Positions 6,374 to 11,804 of a DNA stretch of 11,804 bases are shown one piece after another (the stretch's first letter is position 1; each line of letters opens with the position of its first letter). The stretch is from an uncultured bacterium (GTDB lineage: Bacteria > Patescibacteriota > Minisyncoccia > Phycocordibacterales > UBA9973), in assembly GCA_903891365.1 (NCBI GenBank), contig CAITEG010000020.1:1-11804 (forward strand). Reading direction: 5' to 3'. Below the pieces are notes generated by a model that was not told the DNA's origin, ran no database searches, and saw nothing but the letters and a program-made list of their open reading frames with translations. Both the position numbers and the translations under genes were made by a program.

Positions 6374-6412
6374 TAGTAAAAATGCGTAGGCTGAGCCTAC
6401 GCATTTTTACTA
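6374..6412. terminator. Bidirectional intrinsic terminator between thrS and gyrB
   Basis: A perfect 18-bp inverted repeat with a 3-nt loop. The left arm (6374-6391) reads TAGTAAAAATGCGTAGGC, the loop is TGA, and the right arm is 6395-6412. The GC-rich core (GCGTAGGC) is flanked by A5 on one side and T5 on the other. It therefore works as a terminator read from either side, serving both convergent genes. The rest of the 95-nt gap is AT-rich with recurring TAGT/ACTA motifs. Confidence 0.92.
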
Positions 6413-6443
6413 TTTACTATAACCTAACTACTATAAACTAATC

Positions 6444-8543
6444 TTAAATATCTAGATTTGCCATTTTGGCGTGAGATTGGATGAAGGACTTACGTGGTGG
6501 AACTTCAGAACCCATGAGCATATCGAAGACTTTATTAGCATCTTCAGCATCTACGACAGAGACCTGCTTTAGGATTCTACGAGCGGGGTCCATAGTCGTC
6601 TCCCAAAGTTCTTCAGAGTTCATTTCTCCGAGACCCTTATATCTTTGAACATGAATCTTCATTGTTCTTTCTTTACCAGCTTTTGCTGTTGGCTCCTCTT
6701 CTTCTGTCTCTTCCCCTGAACCTTCTTCATTGGCTGATTCTACTAGAAGCTCTTCAAGTGAAGGAGCATCTTTACCTAAAATCTTATCTCTCTCTTCGTC
6801 TGTATAAGCGTAAGATATTTCTTTGCCTTTCTTTATTTTAAATAGTGGTGGTTGAGCGATGTAGACATATCCTGCATCAAGAACTGGACGGAAGTAACGA
6901 TACATAAGAGTAAGGATAAGTGTACGGATGTGTGCTCCATCCACGTCGGCATCTGTCGCAAGAATTATCTTATGATAACGCATTTTACTGAGGTCAAAAG
7001 TATCTCCGATAGAAGTACCCATAGCGATAACAAGATTCTTAATCTGCTCACTCCCTAGCATACGATCAAGGCGTGCACGTTCAACGTTTAGGATTTTTCC
7101 ACGAAGTGGCAAGATAGCCTGAGTCTTTCTATCACGTCCCATTTTAGCTGTACCTCCAGCAGAATCTCCCTCCACAATAAAGAGCTCTCCGCTCTCAGCA
7201 TCCTTGACCTGACAGTCCGCAAGCTTACCAGGGAGAGTCATACCTTCAAGTGCACCTTTACGAAGGATTGAATCCTTAGCAGCCTTAGCAGCTTTACGAG
7301 CACGTAGAGCAAGAAGAGACTTACTTATGATAGACTTAGCTTCATCTGGATTCTCTTCTAAGAAAGAAGTGAAAGCGTCTCCAAAAACCGTAGCGACAGC
7401 TCCTTGAGCTTCTGTAGAACCTAGCTTTGCTTTCGTCTGACCTTCGAACTGAATTTCACGAAGCTTCACAGACACAACAGCAGTAAGACCCTCTAAGACG
7501 TCATCTCCTGTAAATCCTCCGTCGGCTTCTTTTATGAGATTATTCTTCTTTCCGTAAGTATTTAAGATACGAGTAAGAGCCGTCTTGAATCCTGTGATGT
7601 GTGTACCACCTTCAGGGTTGTGAATATTGTTCGCAAAAGGAATGATATCTGAGTTGATACCATCTACATATTGAAGTGCTACCTCTACTCCAACTTGATC
7701 AATTTCTTTTTCTACATAAAAGACAGTCGAGTGAATAGGCTTCTCAGATTTATTATAGAATTTTACAAGAGAGACAAGTCCTCCTTCAAAATAAAATGTT
7801 GTTGAAGGAACTTCGAGCTCAAGTTCAGAGAACCAAAATGCATTCTCATAGTCACTACTTTTACCTTTTCCTCCTGTTATAGGATCCCACTCTCTAGCAT
7901 CGATGATATCGATACGAAGTCCTTTCACCAAGTAAGCTTGCTGACGGAGATGAGCTAATACTGTATCCCAATCAAACTTTACTTGTTTGAAAATTTCTTC
8001 ATCTGGCTGGAAAGCAATAATCGTTCCATGATTTTTAGTAGTGCCAACTTTTTTAACAGCAGCCTTTCTTTTACCTTGAGAATATTCTTGAACATATTTT
8101 CCTCCATCTTTATGGACTTCGGCTTTAGTATAGATAGAGAGAGCATTTACAACAGAAGCACCCACACCGTGAAGTCCACCTGAAACTTTATATCCACTGT
8201 CATCACCTCCGAATTTACCTCCGGCGTGAAGGGTCGTCATGACTGTCTCTAAAGCAGAGACTTTTGTCTTTGAGTGTATATCTACTGGAATACCACGGCC
8301 ATTGTCCACTACGCGAACAGAATTATCTGGCAGCATAGTAACCTCAATATGGTCACAAAATCCTCCCATCGCTTCATCGCGTGAGTTATCGAAAATCTCC
8401 CAAATCAAATGGTGAAGTCCATCTATACCAGTAGACCCGATATACATACCAGGACGTCTTCTGACGGGCTCTAGGCCCTCTAGAACTGAAATCTGATCAG
8501 CACCATAACTATCTTTCTTAACCTTTTCTTCTTTTTTTGCCAT
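6444..8543 (-). CDS. gyrB: DNA gyrase subunit B
   Basis: ATP-driven subunit of type IIA topoisomerase that, with GyrA, introduces negative supercoils; 699 residues. The GHKL ATPase domain shows EIFDNSRDEA (Glu49, Asn53), VDNGRGIPVD (79-88), LHAGGKF and the ATP lid SGGLHGVGASVVNALS. QTK (369-371) lies in the transducer domain. TOPRIM has IVEGDSAGG (Glu458), PLRGKILNVE and ATDADVDGAHIRTL (Asp531, Asp533, Asp535). The tail has QRYKGLGEMN and ends VPPRKSFIQSHAKMANLDI, a GyrB-type ending. Two insertions stand out: about 25 residues at 216-245, and an acidic linker at about 603-628 (GSGEETEEEE) between TOPRIM and the tail. ATG 8543 starts MAKKEEKVKK; the upstream extension to 8639 would translate the promoter and is rejected. 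There is no Shine-Dalgarno sequence directly before ATG. gyrA is not in the window. GyrB is favoured over ParE by the C-terminal motif. Confidence 0.95.
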   Translation of the reverse strand: MAKKEEKVKKDSYGADQISVLEGLEPVRRRPGMYIGSTGIDGLHHLIWEIFDNSRDEAMGGFCDHIEVTMLPDNSVRVVDNGRGIPVDIHSKTKVSALETVMTTLHAGGKFGGDDSGYKVSGGLHGVGASVVNALSIYTKAEVHKDGGKYVQEYSQGKRKAAVKKVGTTKNHGTIIAFQPDEEIFKQVKFDWDTVLAHLRQQAYLVKGLRIDIIDAREWDPITGGKGKSSDYENAFWFSELELEVPSTTFYFEGGLVSLVKFYNKSEKPIHSTVFYVEKEIDQVGVEVALQYVDGINSDIIPFANNIHNPEGGTHITGFKTALTRILNTYGKKNNLIKEADGGFTGDDVLEGLTAVVSVKLREIQFEGQTKAKLGSTEAQGAVATVFGDAFTSFLEENPDEAKSIISKSLLALRARKAAKAAKDSILRKGALEGMTLPGKLADCQVKDAESGELFIVEGDSAGGTAKMGRDRKTQAILPLRGKILNVERARLDRMLGSEQIKNLVIAMGTSIGDTFDLSKMRYHKIILATDADVDGAHIRTLILTLMYRYFRPVLDAGYVYIAQPPLFKIKKGKEISYAYTDEERDKILGKDAPSLEELLVESANEEGSGEETEEEEPTAKAGKERTMKIHVQRYKGLGEMNSEELWETTMDPARRILKQVSVVDAEDANKVFDMLMGSEVPPRKSFIQSHAKMANLDI

Positions 8544-8569
8544 TTTTAAGAGAATTAATGATAATATAC

Positions 8570-8599
8570 CTAAATAAAATAATGATAAACACCCCTCAT
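8570..8599 (-). other. Possible nine-codon leader ORF in the gyrB 5' region
   Basis: Within the predicted gyrB leader the minus strand reads ATG AGG GGT GTT TAT CAT TAT TTT ATT TAG, encoding MRGVYHYFI. An AGGAG sequence lies upstream at a long 14-nt distance, and the stop is 26 nt before the gyrB ATG. It may be chance; there is no comparative support in this window. Confidence 0.2.
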
Positions 8600-8621
8600 T
8601 TAATGGGTAATTTCTCCTATA

Positions 8622-8630
8622 ATTATAGCA
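8622..8630 (-). promoter_or_regulatory. gyrB promoter, consensus extended -10
   Basis: The minus strand carries TGCTATAAT: a perfect TATAAT (8627-8622) with TG at the extended -10 position. The start is predicted near 8615, giving a leader of about 70 nt. The -35 position (TAGCTT at 17-nt spacing) is poor and lies inside the terminator stem of the upstream operon. The extended -10 probably carries the activity. A second -10-like TATTAT lies nearer gyrB (8566-8561). Confidence 0.65.
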
Positions 8631-8667
8631 AAAAATCACTCCAAAAGCTAGCTCTTTGGTAGTGATT
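8630..8667 (-). terminator. Intrinsic terminator of the cohesin/dockerin operon
   Basis: On the minus strand AATCACT (8667-8661) pairs with AGTGATT (8640-8634), and CCAAA pairs with TTTGG after a one-base bulge. Six T's follow (8635-8630). It ends the operon 20 nt after the stop of the second cohesin gene. Its T-run adjoins the TG of the gyrB extended -10. A smaller 5-bp hairpin, ACCTT/AAGGT, lies just before it (about 8672-8688). Confidence 0.85.
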
Positions 8668-8686
8668 TCGACCTTATAAATAAAGG

Positions 8687-10162
8687 TTATATTCGTGATT
8701 TTGCTTTTTCTACATCTTTCAATTCCTTCTTAATAACTTTTTCAGCTTCTTTTATATCTTTTTTAAATTTATCTAAGAAAATTTGTTCTTCTTTGTCTAA
8801 TAATTTACCAGTTCTTATCTTCTTAAAGATGGTTATTTCATCATCAACATCCTCATCTAAAATATCAAAACTCTTCGAAACTATATCTTCTGTCTCTATT
8901 ATCTTTTTATTCAAAATACTTCTTAGTTTCTTTAAACGATGAGTTAGATACATAGTGATTAGTATAACAAGAAAGATAAGAGCAATAAGTGGTATTAGAA
9001 TGGTTATGTAATAACTAAACTTACCGACAAAGAAACTAAGCTGATGTTCTTTATTGATAACTTGTATAGGATCCATATATTTACTGTGTATACCATTCTG
9101 AGCATTTGCACGAGCAATAATAGAATAAGGACCTGCCAGCATCTTATAGTCTGGAACGTAAGTAAACTTCCCGTCACTATTTGTTGTCACATGGTCAATA
9201 GCTATTCCACCCGTAGTAGTATTAGTAATATTTAGCTCAACATCGACAACTGGATCAGCGGTACCTTTAAGCACCATAAATTGATCTACATATAAATCTT
9301 TTGGATAATAAGTTATAACAGGCAACTTTAAAATAGTAGTTGAAAAATTTAGAAAACCACTAAGTGCATTCGAGCTCACATCGACTGCCATAACTTTTAT
9401 GGTATGAATACCATTTGTAAGCTCTGGTGCTTGGAATATATGAGCACCATCATCAGTCCAAATAATAGTATCACCTGAATCTATTTGTATCGAATAAGTT
9501 TTATCTGCAACAGGTTGTGGAGATGTTATAAGAAATTTATTTGGAGAATATTCCTCTGTATTATTCTTTATTTCTGAAATTGCTATGGTTGTATAAAATT
9601 TGGGAATTTTCGTAAGAATTTCATCTTTTTTAATTGATGTTTTGTTTTCTACTTTAACAACAATAGGCTTATTCTCAGTTGCTAAAATTTTTAAATTACT
9701 AGTTCCCTTATTCGTCAATGCTTCTGTGCCATTACCATCATTAGCTAATATTGAAGCAGTATTAAACTTTATCATAGCATTCCCAACTGCTTTAGCACGA
9801 AAGACTAAAGTTATAGCGTTACCAGCACTCCCTGTATATCCATTCAAGATAACACCCTCAAAAGAAGCTACCCCATCTTCATTGGAAAATGATGGCTCCT
9901 GTGCCCATAAATTAATAATAGAACTAGTCTTTGAAATAGAAGAAAGAGAGAGTGTATCGGGTGAGAATTTAATATTGGCGGCAATAGCATTAATCGCCTT
10001 AGAATTTGTATTAGTATAAACTTTTACATTTATAGTATCCCCTATATTATAAGATCCTCCAGAAGGAGAAAGCTCTATCGATGCTGCATGAATATAATAT
10101 ACAGGAAAAACTAATAGAACTAAAATAAAAAAACTAATTATGTACTTTCTTATATTTTTCAT
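8687..10162 (-). CDS. Cohesin-like domain protein, membrane-anchored, with long cytoplasmic tail
   Basis: A 491-residue surface protein of unproven function. A signal peptide (MKNIRKYIISFFILVLLVFP...HAA, about 1-27) is followed by a cohesin-like beta domain (about 28-160). This has the opening IELSPSGGSYNIGDTINVKV and the core INLWAQEPSF...FEGVILNGYTG. Two more beta-rich, Ig-like regions follow (about 184-278 and 280-368). A single membrane helix (about 383-407, ITILIPLIALIFLVILITMYL) comes next, then a charged, mostly helical tail of about 84 residues (KKDIKEAEKVIKKELKDVEKAK). The expected topology is N-outside, C-inside. Cohesin folds bind dockerins, and a dockerin gene lies two genes upstream. 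ATG 10162 is chosen because it begins a good signal peptide; it overlaps the preceding gene by 29 nt. A TTG at 10198 would only add hydrophobic residues. Confidence 0.82.
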   Translation of the reverse strand: MKNIRKYIISFFILVLLVFPVYYIHAASIELSPSGGSYNIGDTINVKVYTNTNSKAINAIAANIKFSPDTLSLSSISKTSSIINLWAQEPSFSNEDGVASFEGVILNGYTGSAGNAITLVFRAKAVGNAMIKFNTASILANDGNGTEALTNKGTSNLKILATENKPIVVKVENKTSIKKDEILTKIPKFYTTIAISEIKNNTEEYSPNKFLITSPQPVADKTYSIQIDSGDTIIWTDDGAHIFQAPELTNGIHTIKVMAVDVSSNALSGFLNFSTTILKLPVITYYPKDLYVDQFMVLKGTADPVVDVELNITNTTTGGIAIDHVTTNSDGKFTYVPDYKMLAGPYSIIARANAQNGIHSKYMDPIQVINKEHQLSFFVGKFSYYITILIPLIALIFLVILITMYLTHRLKKLRSILNKKIIETEDIVSKSFDILDEDVDDEITIFKKIRTGKLLDKEEQIFLDKFKKDIKEAEKVIKKELKDVEKAKSRI

Positions 10163-11039
10163 ATAATTTTTTAAAAATAAATAAAGAAACAATAACAAAG
10201 AGTAAAATAATTATAATATTTGTAAATGAAAATACTTTGTAAGGCAACCCTTCTATGCTCATAACAATACTAGAATCCGAATAATTCGTTGCTTGCACTG
10301 TTATTATACTATGTCGTGTTTGATCTTCCAACAGATATGGACTAGAAATAACTTTCCATTTTCTATTACCTTCTTTCACCATCACCTCCTTAATGCCTGT
10401 CCCACTATCTTTAGCTTCAAAAACTAAAACATATTTATTATTATACAAATCAGAATTCTTTGTTACATAAACAGAAAGTTCAGGGCTAATATCATTCTTT
10501 GTATTATAAATATATTTATTATCTGTATTACTAACTGACAAATTAATATTTGAATCAGATATATTATCTATAGTACCCAATCCATCATTTAAAGTACTAT
10601 CAGAATTTGAAGTACCAATATTAAAATCCCCAGCTTTTTTTGCTTCAAAAACTAGACGAATTATAAGACCTGGAAGTCTTACCTTTGGATTAAATGGATC
10701 AATGACTCCAGAGAAACCATTCGACATTATTCCAGAAAAAATTATCTTATTATCCTTTAAGTTAGGTTTTTCAACCCAAAGATTAACCATTGATTTACCT
10801 TCTTCTGCTCGAATAAAATAAATATTATCATTAGAGAAACTTATTGTTCCCTCCACACCATTGACTGTTTTGCCTTCCGTATCAAGATTAACATCTACAT
10901 AAAATTGTTCTCCAATACCAAAGTTAGTACTAGAAGGCTTCAATAATAAAGCAGAAGCATCAGCTTTATTACAAGAAACTATCAATAAAGTGAAGACTGA
11001 AATTAATAAAACTATTTTTATTTTAAAATTATTTTTCAT
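10134..11039 (-). CDS. Cohesin-like domain protein with C-terminal membrane anchor
   Basis: A 301-residue secreted, membrane-anchored protein, paralogous to its downstream neighbour. The N-terminal signal sequence is MKNNFKIKIVLLISVFTLLI, then VSCNKADASA. Cleavage may be at ADA/ASA, or at Cys23 if IVSC acts as a lipobox. The cohesin-like domain (about 31-168) shows LLLKPSSTNFGIGEQFYVDV and a core MVNLWVEKP...FSGIMSNGFSG that matches the neighbour's NLW...FxGxxxNGxxG pattern. An Ig-like region (about 185-262) contains DSGTGIKEVMVKEG. One membrane helix (about 273-289, NIIIILLFVIVSLFIFK) is followed by a short Lys-rich tail. The gene begins 6 nt after the dockerin gene stop and overlaps the next start, so all three are one operon. 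It could serve as an anchor receptor for the dockerin protein; this is inference. Confidence 0.82.
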   Translation of the reverse strand: MKNNFKIKIVLLISVFTLLIVSCNKADASALLLKPSSTNFGIGEQFYVDVNLDTEGKTVNGVEGTISFSNDNIYFIRAEEGKSMVNLWVEKPNLKDNKIIFSGIMSNGFSGVIDPFNPKVRLPGLIIRLVFEAKKAGDFNIGTSNSDSTLNDGLGTIDNISDSNINLSVSNTDNKYIYNTKNDISPELSVYVTKNSDLYNNKYVLVFEAKDSGTGIKEVMVKEGNRKWKVISSPYLLEDQTRHSIITVQATNYSDSSIVMSIEGLPYKVFSFTNIIIILLFVIVSLFIFKKLYEKYKKVHN

Positions 11040-11045
11040 ACTATT

Positions 11046-11804
11046 TTATCCAGTCCAATTATAAGCCATAATACTAAAGTCAACCAAATTAATTTTGCCA
11101 TCTCCATTTAAGTCAATATTAGATGGAGGGTTTTGTCTTTTATACCAATAAGCCATTATAGAAAAGTCTACAAGATTAACTTTACCTTCACAATTAAGAT
11201 CCCCTCTTAATGAGTCACATTTATTTTTAGTATCTTTTAATTTTGAAACAAGACCTACTTTAAATGGCAATTCAACAGGCACAGCACTAACTATCTCTCC
11301 TGATAAAGTTTTTGATTTAACATTATGATCTCCGTATTCGAGAGGCTCTGTATTCATATTATACGAATACAATCCTGTCGCATCAGTCTTAGTATTTTTT
11401 ATAATTTCTTTATCAGAATGAAAAAGAATATTCACGTTTGTATTTGGAACTGTCTGACCAAAAACTACTAAATTATCCCCCTTCTTAACTTCTGACTTAT
11501 CAATATTTATAGTTGGAGAAAGAAAAATACCTCCTATGTTCACAGTAGAACCTACTGTAACATACACAGGAAAAGAAAAAGACAAAGATTTCATTCCATC
11601 AGTTGTCTCTCCAAAAACAGAGAAGTTATATACTTCATTATTAAGTCCACTTATAGAACTAGAAAATCTAGCTTGTTTATCTGCATAAACAACAGAAGCA
11701 ACTTGTCCATCTTGTAAAATTGTAACTTTAGAAGAAGGATAAGCCATTCCTGAGAAATTAACCACTGTAGGTAAAGTAGTGGTAGCTCCTCCACTTCCTC
11801 CACC
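11046..11804 (-). CDS. Dockerin type I protein with Ig-like domains, 5' end cut by window edge
   Basis: The visible 252 residues run in frame to the right edge, so the start lies outside. Reading begins in a Gly-rich linker (GGGSGGATTT) and goes on to an Ig-like domain (VVNFSGMAYPSSKVTILQDG). A second Ig-like domain follows (FLSPTINIDKSEVKKGDN...VFGQTVPNTNVNI). The C-terminus is a dockerin of two 23-residue calcium-binding repeats, each with NLVDFSIMAY, and the protein ends NWTG. Two Cys (NKC and DLNC) flank the start of repeat 1. Dockerins bind cohesins, and the next two genes encode cohesin-like proteins. The internal GTG at 11765 is not the start. The overall design resembles surface proteins I associate with Parcubacteria; the ligand and the missing N-terminal part are unknown. 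Confidence 0.85.
   Translation of the reverse strand, partial: GGGSGGATTTLPTVVNFSGMAYPSSKVTILQDGQVASVVYADKQARFSSSISGLNNEVYNFSVFGETTDGMKSLSFSFPVYVTVGSTVNIGGIFLSPTINIDKSEVKKGDNLVVFGQTVPNTNVNILFHSDKEIIKNTKTDATGLYSYNMNTEPLEYGDHNVKSKTLSGEIVSAVPVELPFKVGLVSKLKDTKNKCDSLRGDLNCEGKVNLVDFSIMAYWYKRQNPPSNIDLNGDGKINLVDFSIMAYNWTG
11049..11204 (-). repeat. Duplicated dockerin calcium-binding repeats
   Basis: Two 23-residue repeats, encoded at 11204-11136 and 11117-11049, are separated by QNPPSN. Repeat 1 has DLNCEGKVNLVD and repeat 2 has DLNGDGKINLVD. Both fit the EF-hand-like D-x-N-x-[DE]-G-x-x-N-x-x-D loop, followed by the helix FSIMAY. Repeat 1 has Glu in place of Asp at the fifth position. Confidence 0.88.

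Noticed and set aside
8544..8639. N-terminal extension of GyrB to 8639
   Set aside because: The start would be a GTG inside the terminator and the sequence covers the promoter; GyrB proteins begin near MAKKEE.
9600..10019. 139-codon plus-strand frame opposite the second cohesin gene
   Set aside because: Antisense shadow of a beta-rich repetitive protein; no promoter or ribosome binding site, and the opposite frame has signal peptide, domains and anchor.
1..11804. UGA recoded to glycine, as in some Patescibacteria (Gracilibacteria, Absconditabacteria)
   Set aside because: No in-frame TGA occurs in any of the long genes; under recoding many would be expected. TGA is also not used as a stop in the nine visible stops, but with so few genes that is uninformative.
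1..11804. Defence system, CRISPR array, tRNA or mobile element
   Set aside because: No repeat-spacer pattern, cloverleaf, transposase or terminal repeats were found on either strand.

Overview
The window looks like chromosome from a member of the Candidate Phyla Radiation (Patescibacteria), most likely Parcubacteria. The reasons are a short ribosomal protein L32 starting MVIRMRHTRAHTG, a ThrRS without its TGS domain, a short SMC, and Gly-linker/dockerin and cohesin surface proteins of the kind often met in that group. This placement rests on recognition of the sequences, not on a search. Sampled lines range from about 45% G+C (gyrB) to about 25% (surface-protein genes). Nine genes have visible stops (seven TAA, two TAG, no TGA) and the long frames contain no in-frame TGA. 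The standard bacterial code therefore fits.

Layout, left to right. (1) Positions 1-3860, minus strand: a compact information-processing cluster transcribed rpmF (L32) > nusB-NUDIX fusion > rnc (RNase III) > smc, with smc cut by the left edge. The last three genes are nearly gapless (6 nt, then 0 nt). A hairpin sits between rpmF and nusB. (2) Positions 3868-4474: the rpmF promoter, a hairpin terminator, and a separate minus-strand gene for a divergent NUDIX-like protein. (3) Positions 4475-4602: a divergent promoter region serving that gene and thrS. (4) Positions 4603-6348, plus strand: thrS. (5) Positions 6349-6443: a strong bidirectional terminator between convergent thrS and gyrB. (6) Positions 6444-8543, minus strand: gyrB, with its own leader and promoter. 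(7) Positions 8544-8686: gyrB promoter fused to the terminator of the next operon. (8) Positions 8687-11804, minus strand: an AT-rich operon transcribed dockerin protein (cut by the right edge) > cohesin-like membrane protein 1 > cohesin-like membrane protein 2.

How the genes fit together. The left cluster combines ribosome assembly (L32, NusB, RNase III) with chromosome organisation (SMC). The middle holds housekeeping thrS and gyrB. The right end encodes a probable cell-surface complex: a calcium-binding dockerin protein and two membrane-anchored cohesin-fold proteins made from one transcript. The most interesting items are this cohesin/dockerin operon, an SMC whose coiled coil has a small helical segment where the hinge should be, the NusB-NUDIX fusion, and promoters whose -10 boxes lie so close to ATG (rpmF, thrS) that leaderless mRNAs are predicted. 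No tRNA, rRNA, CRISPR array, insertion sequence or phage gene was seen, and no gene-free stretch exceeds 300 bases.
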